From an uncultured Maribacter sp. (GTDB lineage: Bacteria > Bacteroidota > Bacteroidia > Flavobacteriales > Flavobacteriaceae), in assembly GCF_947500405.1 (NCBI RefSeq), contig NZ_CANMRY010000002.1, positions 62,001 to 126,000 on the forward strand: a DNA stretch of 64,000 nt. Direction: 5' to 3'. The translations under genes and the position numbers were made by a program. Each line of letters starts with the position of its first letter. The stretch's first letter is position 1. This document shows, piece after piece, positions 17,732 through 25,803 of this stretch. The notes beneath the pieces are model-generated. The model ran no database searches. It was given only the letters and a program-made list of their open reading frames with translations, and was not told the origin of the DNA.

Positions 17732-19258
17732 TTAGTTTTCGTTGTTAATAATAAAATCTTTTACTTGATTAACAAAAGGATACATAACAAGATCCTCTTT
17801 AAACGGGGGAACAATTTTTCTTATTTTAGAATATAAAGTTTTAGTTTTAGAAGAAACTTTATCCTGAACTCCTAAATACTCTATTGCTTGTGTTATAGTA
17901 ATTAACTCTATTGCCATAACCTCAAAAGCATTTTCTATTACTTTTTTGGTTATTAAAGCTGCATTAGTACCCATACTAACAATATCTTGATTGTCATTGT
18001 TATTTGGTATACTGTGCACATACATAGGGTTAGACAACATTTGGTTTTCTGCAGTAGTAGAAGTTGCTGTAAACTGTACTCCTTGCATTCCAAAATTTAA
18101 ACCTAGTTCTCCTAAATTAACAAAAGGCGGTAATATATCATTCAACTTAGAGTTCATTAAATAATTTAGTTGTCTTTCTGCCAACATACTGGTTTTAGCA
18201 ACTACTATTTTTAGCTTATCCATCTCTAAAGAAACATAATCTCCATGGAAATTTCCGCCATGATATACATGCTTTTTCTCTACATTAACAATAGGGTTAT
18301 CATTTGCAGAGTTTACTTCTTCTATCATTATTTTTTCAACACCATTTAAGGTGTCTAAAACTGGTCCTAATATTTGTGGCACACACCTAATAGAGTAGTA
18401 CTCTTGTACTTTTTCTTCAAAAACAGAGACGCCATCATTATTGGTATATAAGTGATGTTCTCTTTTTCTTGTTAACTCACTATCTTTTAAATGGCTACGC
18501 ATAGAACGTGCAATTTCTCGCTGACCTTTATGCATTTTTGTATTATTTAGCTCTTCTGATAAATGATCGTCATAAGCTTGCATTATTTCATTTATAGCAG
18601 AGGAAGAAGAAATCATCCACTCTAAAAGTCTACGAGTATATATGGTATTTACAATACCAATACCCGTCATTACAGAAGTACCATTAATAAGTCCTAAACC
18701 TTCCCTAAGTTCTACAGAAATTGGTTGTAAACCTTCCTTTTTAAATATTTCTTCTGTTGGTCTTCTTTCTCCTTTATAAAAAACCTCCCCTTCTCCTATT
18801 AAAACCAGAGCTAAATGTGCTAATTGAACTAAATCTCCACTAGCACCAACACCACCATGTTCATAAATTAACGGAGTTATATCTCTATTAATTAATTCTA
18901 TCATTAACTCAACAACAGAAATATGAATTCCAGAATTCCCTAAGCTCAATGTGTTAATCCTTGCAAGCATTGCTGCTTTCACATATTTTGGTGCTATTGG
19001 GTTTCCTGTTCCAGAAGCATGACTTCTTATAAGATTGTATTGCAATTTAATTCTTTCAGAATCTTTAATCTTATACTGAGCCATTGGCCCAAATCCTGTA
19101 TTTACTCCGTAGATTACTTTATTCTGAGAAAATTCTTTTAAAAAATTATGGCTTTCATTAATTGTAGCTACAACTTTTGGGTCTATAGTTAACTTTTCTC
19201 CTTTGAAAATTACATTATAAAACTCTGTAATTCCTAACTTTCCTTTAATTTTTGGCAT
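17732..19258 (-). CDS. Tyrosine ammonia-lyase (MIO-type aromatic ammonia-lyase)
   Basis: The 508-residue protein belongs to the histidine/phenylalanine/tyrosine ammonia-lyase family. The Ala-Ser-Gly triplet that cyclises to the MIO cofactor is at 139-141 in GVGASGDLVQ. The selectivity loop reads RSHASG, with His80 as in tyrosine-specific enzymes. By recall it closely resembles the characterised Flavobacterium johnsoniae TAL. It should convert tyrosine to p-coumarate, the starter unit of the flexirubin polyene. It is the first gene of the long leftward operon and lies about 60 nt downstream of a consensus promoter. Confidence 0.92.
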   Translation of the reverse strand: MPKIKGKLGITEFYNVIFKGEKLTIDPKVVATINESHNFLKEFSQNKVIYGVNTGFGPMAQYKIKDSERIKLQYNLIRSHASGTGNPIAPKYVKAAMLARINTLSLGNSGIHISVVELMIELINRDITPLIYEHGGVGASGDLVQLAHLALVLIGEGEVFYKGERRPTEEIFKKEGLQPISVELREGLGLINGTSVMTGIGIVNTIYTRRLLEWMISSSSAINEIMQAYDDHLSEELNNTKMHKGQREIARSMRSHLKDSELTRKREHHLYTNNDGVSVFEEKVQEYYSIRCVPQILGPVLDTLNGVEKIMIEEVNSANDNPIVNVEKKHVYHGGNFHGDYVSLEMDKLKIVVAKTSMLAERQLNYLMNSKLNDILPPFVNLGELGLNFGMQGVQFTATSTTAENQMLSNPMYVHSIPNNNDNQDIVSMGTNAALITKKVIENAFEVMAIELITITQAIEYLGVQDKVSSKTKTLYSKIRKIVPPFKEDLVMYPFVNQVKDFIINNEN

Positions 19259-19319
19259 CTAATGTTGGCTATACTTAAATAAGCGGCAATTTATAAATAA
19301 AAATGATTAATTTGCTGTG

Positions 19320-19348
19320 CAAATTTACATTATTTAATAAATATCCAA
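19320..19348 (-). promoter_or_regulatory. Bacteroidota-type promoter of the flexirubin operon
   Basis: On the minus strand TTG (19348-19346) is followed after 18 nt by TAAATTTG (19327-19320). This matches the TTG/TAnnTTTG consensus of the Bacteroidota primary sigma factor. Transcription should start a few bases downstream, leaving a leader of about 55 nt before the TAL start codon. No other clear promoter is visible inside the operon. Confidence 0.75.
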
Positions 19349-19361
19349 TTTAATCTGTAAG

Positions 19362-20600
19362 ATGATTCAAGAAAATGTTGAAGTATTAATAATAGGAGCA
19401 GGACCATCTGGCTCAGTAGCAGCTTCCTATTTGCACAACAATGGCGTTAAAGTAAAAGTTGTAGAGAAAAGTACATTTCCTAGATTTGTAATTGGGGAAA
19501 GTCTTCTACCAAGATGTATGGATCATTTTGATGAAGTGGATTTATTACAACCTTTAAAAGATTTTGGATTTGAAGTTAAATCTGGTGCTCGATTTATGAG
19601 AGGGGAAGAAATTTGTAACTTCGACTTTGCAAAAAAACATGGCGAAGGTTGGGATTGGACCTGGCAAGTACCTAGAGCAGATTTTGATACTATATTAACC
19701 AATACGCTAATAGAAAGAGGCGTTGACATTGCTTTTGAACAAGAAGTTACAGATGTCGTTATTACAGACGAAGGTTCCACAATTAGTTTAAAAAATAATA
19801 AAGGTGAAATTTCTAAAATTTTTGCCAAATTTATTATTGACTCTAGTGGATATGGTAGAGTATTACCAAGAATACTAGATTTAGATAAACCGTCTCCACT
19901 ACCAAAACACTCTTCTATATTTGCGCATGTAAATGACCCTAAACGACCTGAAGGTGTGGAAGGGACCCTAATAACGTTTGATGTTTTGAGTAAAGAAACC
20001 TGGCTATGGGTAATTCCTTTTTCTAATGGACGCACAAGTATTGGTCTTGTAGGACCCACGGAATACATGGATTCTTTTAAAGGGACAAACGAAGAGAAAT
20101 TAAAAGAAATAATAAACCTCTCTACGTACTATAGAGACCGTTTTGATGGAGTAGATATTAACTTTGAACCAAAACTTATTAAAAATTACTCTAAATCTGT
20201 AAAACAAATTTATGGTAAAGGATATGCTCTTACCGGAAATAGTGCAGAATTTTTAGACCCTGTATTTTCTTCTGGTGTAACTTTCGCAACAGAATCTGCT
20301 TTACTTGCAGCAAAATTGGCTGCAAAAGAACTAAAAGGAGAAAAAGTTAATTGGGAAGTAGAATATTATGAATACATAAAAGAAGGTGTAGATGTTTTTT
20401 CTACTTATGTAAAAGAGTGGTATACAGGAAACCTACAAAAAATATTTTTTCACAGACCAGAAAATCCTGAAATAAAAAAGCAAATATGTGCAGTACTAGC
20501 TGGGTATGTTTGGGATAAAACTAACCCTTTTGTAAAAAATCATAATCGTTTGGTAAGGACTGTTGCAAAGGTAATAGACATGGAAAACCAAACCGTGTAA
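19362..20600 (+). CDS. FAD-dependent halogenase-like oxidoreductase
   Basis: The 412-residue protein starts with a Rossmann FAD site (GAGPSG, residues 12-17), then GESLLPR at 45-51 and WTWQVP at 99-104. The latter matches the WxWxIP element used to recognise flavin-dependent halogenases with Val for Ile. Related geranylgeranyl-reductase/FixC-type oxidoreductases share the fold but usually lack this motif. Some flexirubins are chlorinated, so a ring-halogenating role is attractive. It is transcribed divergently from the pigment operon across a 103-nt gap and ends at a strong hairpin terminator. Flavoprotein identity is firm; halogenase activity is inferred. Confidence 0.8.
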   Translation: MIQENVEVLIIGAGPSGSVAASYLHNNGVKVKVVEKSTFPRFVIGESLLPRCMDHFDEVDLLQPLKDFGFEVKSGARFMRGEEICNFDFAKKHGEGWDWTWQVPRADFDTILTNTLIERGVDIAFEQEVTDVVITDEGSTISLKNNKGEISKIFAKFIIDSSGYGRVLPRILDLDKPSPLPKHSSIFAHVNDPKRPEGVEGTLITFDVLSKETWLWVIPFSNGRTSIGLVGPTEYMDSFKGTNEEKLKEIINLSTYYRDRFDGVDINFEPKLIKNYSKSVKQIYGKGYALTGNSAEFLDPVFSSGVTFATESALLAAKLAAKELKGEKVNWEVEYYEYIKEGVDVFSTYVKEWYTGNLQKIFFHRPENPEIKKQICAVLAGYVWDKTNPFVKNHNRLVRTVAKVIDMENQTV

Positions 20601-20604
20601 TACC

Positions 20605-20641
20605 AAAAAAGAGAGCAATTAATATAATTGCTCTCTTTTTT
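20605..20641. terminator. Strong bidirectional intrinsic terminator
   Basis: A 16-bp perfect stem (20605-20620 with 20626-20641) encloses a 5-nt loop and is flanked by A-tracts and T-tracts. It can therefore stop transcription on both strands. It separates the rightward halogenase-like gene from the convergent leftward gene at 20660-21265. Confidence 0.9.
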
Positions 20642-20659
20642 TATACTTATAAAGCCTTA

Positions 20660-21265
20660 TTATTTTAAAGCTTTCTTCTTAAGATACGCTGCAAAAGATT
20701 TTGCTGCTTTAGCATAACACTCAGAAATTCTATAACCAGAGTTATAATCATTACCCATAGCACCGTAACCTTGTACATCATAAAACTTTCCAGAGAATAA
20801 AACGTTTCCTGGGTTACTAGTTTCATATATAGTAAACGTTACATCTATCTCTGCATTTTTTCTTACAATACCAACATTGTATCCTGCATATATTTTATTG
20901 GTGTGTACTTTCATTGTGTATTCTGCCTCTGCATTTTCACTAGAAACAGAAAGTTCACCTTCATCAAATCTTTTATTAAAAGACTCTATAAACTTAGGCT
21001 CATAAAATTCTTCTCTATCAGAAAACCAAGACGCCTTAAATTTTTCTCCTAAACCAGCTTCTTTTTCTTCTCTCTTCTTCATTTTATCTGCTAAGAAATC
21101 CTCTTCCGAATCGTACTTAGGAATTTCTAAATTAGAATAATTAAACTCAAGGTTATACTCTTTAATTTCTTTTAAGTCTTTAGGATTACCGTCTATATCC
21201 TTCATTTTTTGAGCTTGAGTTGCTCCTGCAATAAATAAAAATGCTAGTAATACAATCTTTTTCAT
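20660..21265 (-). CDS. Secreted protein of unknown function
   Basis: The 201-residue protein has a clear signal peptide (hydrophobic residues 4-16, cleavage near ATQAQ at 19). The mature part is rich in Lys and Glu, with a central helical stretch (about 50-75) and a C-terminal region that looks beta-rich and ends in AKSFAAYLKKKALK. No family is recognised with confidence. It is probably periplasmic or attached to the outer membrane, and it resembles other small exported Flavobacteriia proteins. It is a monocistronic-looking gene between the halogenase terminator and the PAP2 phosphatase gene. Confidence 0.7.
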   Translation of the reverse strand: MKKIVLLAFLFIAGATQAQKMKDIDGNPKDLKEIKEYNLEFNYSNLEIPKYDSEEDFLADKMKKREEKEAGLGEKFKASWFSDREEFYEPKFIESFNKRFDEGELSVSSENAEAEYTMKVHTNKIYAGYNVGIVRKNAEIDVTFTIYETSNPGNVLFSGKFYDVQGYGAMGNDYNSGYRISECYAKAAKSFAAYLKKKALK

Positions 21266-21344
21266 ATGTAATTTTTAATGGTTGTTAATTATAAATTTAT
21301 ATTAACGAAAACGAGCAATATTGGTTTAAAGTATATATTACATT

Positions 21345-22220
21345 TTAAAAAGTACCTACCACCCCAATTTGTCCTGGAGCAAAGTTTAAGTTCCAAGATA
21401 TTTTTTTACTCCCCTCGTTATATTTCTGATTATACTTAGAATCTAAATACTTATCTATAGACTCTACTGTAAAAATACTTATTGCTACACCTAAAGCAAC
21501 ATCTGAAAGCCAATGTTTTCCTTCCCATAATCTAGAAATTGCTGGTATTGATCCTACTGCATAAACCCCAGTTTTTACCCAAGGACTTTTAAATTGTTTT
21601 GCAATTGCATGGGCATTTGTCATTGCCAAAATAGTATGTCCGGAAGGAAAAGAATGATACTCTTTATTCCCTGCCCAGAAAGGTCTAAAAGTATCACTAG
21701 ATTTTCCGCTTAAAGGCCTTGCTCTTCCTACTGCAGATTTTAACACTTGCTGCAAAAAACCCGCAGATGTAGCAGATGCTATTAATAAAACCCCTGTTCT
21801 TCTTAATTTTTCGTCCTTTAAAGCTAAACCTGTTAAATAAACTGCTCCTGTAATCATATAATTATTAGTGGGGCTACCAACACTAAAACCATAATTGCTA
21901 ATTCCTTTTGGAATATCCTCTTTTATTCCAATAAAATAATCGGATACTGGCTCATCTACTAAATAAATTAACCCTGTACCTGCCATAGTATACCCTAATG
22001 TTGCCCATTGTTTACCTTGCCAATGTAGCGGCCTTGTATAGGAGTATCCCACCCCTTTAAATACATTACCCATGTCATAGCTTAACATTTTCCATCTGGT
22101 TTCTGGCATTTTTATTGTTTTATCCTGTGCAAAAGAAGTCACTGAAAAAAATAAAAAGAAAAGTAGTACTATTTTTGATAGGTTATATAAAAACAAAGTA
22201 TTGGTTGTTTTAAATTCCAT
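21345..22220 (-). CDS. Exported PAP2-family phosphatase
   Basis: The 291-residue protein has an N-terminal signal segment (through TSFAQ, about residue 32) and the three acid-phosphatase motifs of the PAP2/lipid phosphatase superfamily: KSAVGRARP, PSGHT and SRLWEGKHWLSD. These supply the catalytic His residues and the phosphate-binding Arg/Lys. Members dephosphorylate lipids such as phosphatidic acid, undecaprenyl pyrophosphate or lipid A at the periplasmic face. The C-terminal segment NLNFAPGQIGVVGTF is a tail common in Bacteroidota outer-membrane-associated versions. It precedes tex... by order of transcription it follows tex by 8 nt, so the two may be co-transcribed. Confidence 0.88.
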   Translation of the reverse strand: MEFKTTNTLFLYNLSKIVLLFFLFFSVTSFAQDKTIKMPETRWKMLSYDMGNVFKGVGYSYTRPLHWQGKQWATLGYTMAGTGLIYLVDEPVSDYFIGIKEDIPKGISNYGFSVGSPTNNYMITGAVYLTGLALKDEKLRRTGVLLIASATSAGFLQQVLKSAVGRARPLSGKSSDTFRPFWAGNKEYHSFPSGHTILAMTNAHAIAKQFKSPWVKTGVYAVGSIPAISRLWEGKHWLSDVALGVAISIFTVESIDKYLDSKYNQKYNEGSKKISWNLNFAPGQIGVVGTF

Positions 22221-22228
22221 ATATAATT

Positions 22229-24346
22229 TTAGTTGTGCAAAGCTAATTGAATACGTTTTCTTGGCACATCTACCTCTAAAACTTTTACAATAATTTGTTG
22301 CTGTAAACTTACATGTTCGTTCACATCTTTTACAAAAGTATCTGCTAAATTAGAAACATGTATTAATCCACTTTCTTTTATTCCAACATCTACAAAACAA
22401 CCAAAGTTTGTAATATTATTTACTATTCCAGGCAAAAGTTGCCCCTCTCTTAAATCTGTTATAAATTTTATATTTTGATTAAATGTAAAAACCTTTGCTT
22501 TTTCTCGTAAATCTAATCCTGGTTTTTCTAATTCCTTAACAATATCTTTTAAAGTTAACAGACCTATACTATCCGATGTATATTTACTAAGATCAATAGC
22601 ATTTAACTCTTTTTTATCTCCAATAAGTTTTTCTATGGCAACTCCTCTATCTTTTGCCATTTTTTCGGCAATTGCATAACTTTCTGGGTGTATGGCAGAA
22701 TCATCTAATGGATTTTTTGCATTTTTTATTCTTAAAAAAGCCGCTCCTTGCTCAAATGCTTTTCCTCCAAGGCGAGGTACTTTTTTAATTGCAGTCCTAC
22801 TCTTAAAAGGCCCATTTTCATTTCTAAAGGCAACAATATTTTCTGCCAATTTAAGACCAATTCCAGAAACATAACTCAATAAAGAAGTACTGGCTGTATT
22901 TATATTAACCCCAACAAAATTTACACAGCTTTCTACAACCGTATCTAAAGAGTTTTGCAGTTTTGTTTGGTCTACATCATGCTGGTATTGCCCAACACCA
23001 ATAGACTTTGCATCAATCTTTACCAGCTCTGCCAAAGGGTCTGCTAGCCTTCTTCCTATAGATACTGCTCCTCTTACGGTAATATCATAATTAGGAAACT
23101 CTTCCCTTGCTATTTTTGAAGCAGAATAAATAGATGCTCCTGCTTCACTAACCACAAAAACTTCTATATTGGTTTTAAAATGAATTCTTTTAATTAAATG
23201 TTCTGTTTCTCTAGATGCTGTTCCATTTCCTATTGCAATTGCTTCTATTTTGTAGGCATCTGCTAGGGAGCTAATTTTTTTTATAGCGCCTGCACTATCA
23301 TTTTGCGGCGCATGCGGATAAATAGTTTCATTGTGTTCTAAATCTCCTTGTGCACTTAAACAAACTACCTTACAACCTGTTCTAAACCCCGGATCTATAG
23401 CTAATATTCTTTTTTCACCTAACGGAGAACCTAACAATAGCTGCTTAAGGTTTTTAGAAAAAACAGTTATCGCTCCATCATCTGCTTTTTCTTTAGCAAG
23501 TTTTAATCTCTCATTGGACAACGAAGGATACAACAATCTTTTATACGCGTCCTTTATTGCTATTGAAATTTGGGAGCTACAAGCATTATTGCTCTTAATA
23601 ATACGGTCTTCTATTTTAGACAAAGCTCTTTCCGCATCTATCTCTATTTTTACACGAATATAACCTTCGTTTTCAGCTCTTAAAATTGCTAATAATCTAT
23701 GGGAAGGACACCTTCCTAAAGACTCACTCCAGTCAAAATAATCGCGAAACTTTTGCGCTTTTTCATCGTCTTTTTTAGTTCCTATTACTTTGGTTGTTAT
23801 TTGCGCAAATTTTTCTAAATGATATCTTATTTGGCTTCTAATATCTGAACGCTCATTTATCCACTCTGCAATAATATGTCTTGCTCCTTCTAAAGCTTCG
23901 TCCTCATTTTTAACAGTATTATTTAAAAACTTACTAGCCTCAAATTCTATTTCATTATTACGTTGCGCCATGATTATTTTTGCCAAAGGCTCTAACCCAT
24001 TCTTGCGCGCAGTTTCTGCTTTTGTTTTTTTGTTTTTCTTGTAAGGTAAATAAATATCTTCCAAAGTTGTTAAATCTGGCGCTTTGGCAACTTTCTCTCT
24101 AAGTTCTAAGGTTAGTACCTCTTGCTCCTCTAGCGCTTTAAGTATCGCTTTTTTTCGTTTCTCTAAAGCTTCAAATTGCGCTTTAAAAGCAACTATTTGT
24201 CCTATTTGAACCTCATCTAGATTACCTGTACGTTCTTTTCTATATCTAGAGATAAAAGGAACCGTACAATCTTCTTTTAATAGCTCTATAGTATTTTTAA
24301 TCCCTCTTTCAGGAAGATTGGTGTGTTTACGTATATAATTTATCAT
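22229..24346 (-). CDS. tex: Tex, S1-domain transcription accessory protein
   Basis: The 705-residue protein has the full Tex architecture: an N-terminal helical domain, a YqgF/RNase H-like domain (IDPGFRTGCK near residue 318), helix-hairpin-helix repeats (GIGLKLAENIVAF) and a C-terminal S1 RNA-binding domain (about residues 640-705, PGIVNNITNFGCFVDVG). Tex is a conserved nucleic-acid-binding factor linked to transcription and RNA metabolism. The start codon directly follows the T-tract of a perfect hairpin, which is described separately. The length is slightly shorter than in proteobacterial Tex but complete. Confidence 0.95.
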   Translation of the reverse strand: MINYIRKHTNLPERGIKNTIELLKEDCTVPFISRYRKERTGNLDEVQIGQIVAFKAQFEALEKRKKAILKALEEQEVLTLELREKVAKAPDLTTLEDIYLPYKKNKKTKAETARKNGLEPLAKIIMAQRNNEIEFEASKFLNNTVKNEDEALEGARHIIAEWINERSDIRSQIRYHLEKFAQITTKVIGTKKDDEKAQKFRDYFDWSESLGRCPSHRLLAILRAENEGYIRVKIEIDAERALSKIEDRIIKSNNACSSQISIAIKDAYKRLLYPSLSNERLKLAKEKADDGAITVFSKNLKQLLLGSPLGEKRILAIDPGFRTGCKVVCLSAQGDLEHNETIYPHAPQNDSAGAIKKISSLADAYKIEAIAIGNGTASRETEHLIKRIHFKTNIEVFVVSEAGASIYSASKIAREEFPNYDITVRGAVSIGRRLADPLAELVKIDAKSIGVGQYQHDVDQTKLQNSLDTVVESCVNFVGVNINTASTSLLSYVSGIGLKLAENIVAFRNENGPFKSRTAIKKVPRLGGKAFEQGAAFLRIKNAKNPLDDSAIHPESYAIAEKMAKDRGVAIEKLIGDKKELNAIDLSKYTSDSIGLLTLKDIVKELEKPGLDLREKAKVFTFNQNIKFITDLREGQLLPGIVNNITNFGCFVDVGIKESGLIHVSNLADTFVKDVNEHVSLQQQIIVKVLEVDVPRKRIQLALHN

Positions 24347-24377
24347 AAAAAAAGCCTTATAAATTAATTTATAAGGC
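24347..24377 (-). terminator. Hairpin plus T-tract abutting the tex start codon
   Basis: A perfect 24-nt palindrome (24354-24377; 12-bp arms) is followed on the minus strand by seven T residues (24353-24347), and the next base is the A of the tex ATG. By sequence it is a standard intrinsic terminator for the genes upstream. It must also either lie in the tex 5' leader or be read through. Confidence 0.8.
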
Positions 24378-24427
24378 CTGTAATATATTTAACTCTATTG
24401 AGATAATAGAATTTATTTTAAAAATAA

Positions 24428-24583
24428 TTAAGCAACTTTTTTAAGTAAATCAAAACAAGGGCATTTACCGCAACGCTTACTTTCTGATTTCTTGTACTTA
24501 TTGCAACATTTACTCTTTAGCTTGTTTGGTTTAATAGAAACCGTTTTTGCTAGTCTTTTTATTGCTTTTTTATTTTTTCCCAA
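24428..24583 (-). CDS. Small Cys-rich protein, possible metal binder
   Basis: I give the start as TTG at 24583 (51 residues). An in-frame TTG at 24610 would give 60 residues but lies inside a TATATTTG promoter-like element (24615-24608). No ATG is available in frame. The protein is very basic at the N-terminus (GKNKKAIKRLAK) and ends in a cysteine cluster, KCCNKYKKSESKRCGKCPCF, with five Cys. This resembles small zinc- or iron-sulphur-binding proteins conserved in Flavobacteriia. It lies between ferritin and tex on the same strand. The function is unknown. Confidence 0.6.
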   Translation of the reverse strand: MGKNKKAIKRLAKTVSIKPNKLKSKCCNKYKKSESKRCGKCPCFDLLKKVA

Positions 24584-24654
24584 AACAACATTATTATTTG
24601 CTGACAACAAATATATGTTATTTTAATTTAATCTAAATAAGTAATTATAAAAAA

Positions 24655-25173
24655 TTATTCTGATGTATCCATAGATGCAGAGGTAACTGTTATTTGCTCT
24701 ATATCTCTATCAAACAAATACAAACCACCTTTATCATCCCCGATAAGGTTTATTTTATCTAAAACAGTACGTGCCATTGCCTCTTCTTCTATTTGTTCCG
24801 AAACATACCATTGTAAAAAGTTATGTGTAGCATAATCTCTTTCTTCTAAAGTAATATGCACCAAATCATTAATACTACTAGAAACAAAAATTTCATGTTC
24901 TAATAATTTTTCAAACATTTCTTTAAAAGAAGTAAATGTAACGTTTGGTGCCGCTAATTCTGAAACCTGCGCGTGCCCTCCTCTTTCATTTACAAATTTT
25001 ACTAATTTTAGCATATGATCACGTTCTTCTTGCGATTGATCGTACATAAACCCTGCAACACCTTCTAATCCTTTAACCTCAGCCCAACAAGCCATTGCTA
25101 AATATATTTGCGAAGATTCTGCTTCTATTTTTATTTGTGCATTTAATGCTTTTTCTATTTTTTTGGATAACAT
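24655..25173 (-). CDS. Ferritin (non-haem iron storage)
   Basis: The 172-residue four-helix protein carries the bacterial ferritin ferroxidase ligands E17, E49/E50, H53, E94, Q127 and E130 in the expected spacing (for example QEERDHML and EQIEEEAM). It should assemble into a 24-mer that oxidises and stores iron in the cytoplasm. The length is normal. In the ancestral order it probably lay directly downstream of metG. A remnant of a metG 3' end still lies just upstream of it, before an inserted two-gene cassette. Confidence 0.95.
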   Translation of the reverse strand: MLSKKIEKALNAQIKIEAESSQIYLAMACWAEVKGLEGVAGFMYDQSQEERDHMLKLVKFVNERGGHAQVSELAAPNVTFTSFKEMFEKLLEHEIFVSSSINDLVHITLEERDYATHNFLQWYVSEQIEEEAMARTVLDKINLIGDDKGGLYLFDRDIEQITVTSASMDTSE

Positions 25174-25201
25174 ATCTTTTCTTTTTTATAAAATTACAAT
25201 T

Positions 25202-25257
25202 TTAATTTATTGTTTCCCCATTAGTAACTCCTTCTTCATCAAGAGAAATAAAGAATC
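25202..25257 (-). pseudogene. Orphan 3' end of a metG gene
   Basis: On the minus strand this stretch reads as an 18-codon tail ending in TAA that aligns without gaps to the last codons of the intact metG (27149-27202). Over the stop and the 12 codons before it, 29 of 39 bases match. Eight of 18 residues are identical, including the block around DEEG and NG. It has no start and is cut off exactly where the nuclease-like gene ends. It marks the boundary of the inserted cassette. Confidence 0.7.
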
Positions 25258-25803
25258 TTAAAGTACAATATGATTACCCTCATATAATTCACTATATCCA
25301 CAAAGATTAACAAATTCTAAAATTCTTGCTTGTGAAGATGTTGAGGGTAATGAAGTTGGGTTGGACAGTGCAAAGGGTGGAAATGATATAAGACCCGCCA
25401 CAGTATATAACTGAAAATCAATACCTTTAGATTTAAAATCATTTATAGTAGAAGCTAGTTGTTTTACCGCTTTTAGTCTTGCATTTCTTCTTTTCTTCAC
25501 ATTCAAGCTTGTGTTAATTGACCAGTTAACTTCTTTTAATTCAATAAACCAAACTACTTTTTCTTTAGCAACTAGCGCATCACACTTTTTAATATTACTT
25601 TCACTTATTAGGCATTCATCAATTGCAATAAAATCAACCTTATTATTATCCGAAGTTTCAATTAAACAAGTAGCGTTATTACTGTCCGAAGTTGCTTCAC
25701 ATTTAGAATTATTGTGATCATGAAGATAAAAAGAATTTTCGAATTCTTTATGACAATGATTTGTGTCACAATGCTGGTAAAATTTCTTTATTTGCTCAAT
25801 CAT
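25258..25803 (-). CDS. Putative PD-(D/E)XK nuclease-like partner of the AAA ATPase
   Basis: I do not recognise a named family. The 181-residue protein has an N-terminal part rich in Cys and His (H11, C12, H16, C17, H18, H28, H30, C35, C46), which may bind zinc. Next comes a possible nuclease core with D75 followed by E88-L-K90 (CDALV then FIELK), matching the D...ExK spacing of PD-(D/E)XK folds. Its start overlaps the ATPase stop by 8 nt (ATGATTGA), so the two proteins are made together. By analogy with ATPase/nuclease defence pairs it may be the effector. The nuclease call is tentative. Confidence 0.6.
   Translation of the reverse strand: MIEQIKKFYQHCDTNHCHKEFENSFYLHDHNNSKCEATSDSNNATCLIETSDNNKVDFIAIDECLISESNIKKCDALVAKEKVVWFIELKEVNWSINTSLNVKKRRNARLKAVKQLASTINDFKSKGIDFQLYTVAGLISFPPFALSNPTSLPSTSSQARILEFVNLCGYSELYEGNHIVL

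Noticed and set aside
19308..19314. TAATTTG as a -7 box for the halogenase-like gene
   Set aside because: The spacing within the box is one base short of the consensus and there is no TTG at a suitable distance.
19523..20068. 181-residue open frame antisense to the halogenase-like gene
   Set aside because: It lies wholly inside a well-supported flavoprotein gene, has low-complexity Ser-rich content and no recognisable motif; it is a shadow of the real frame.
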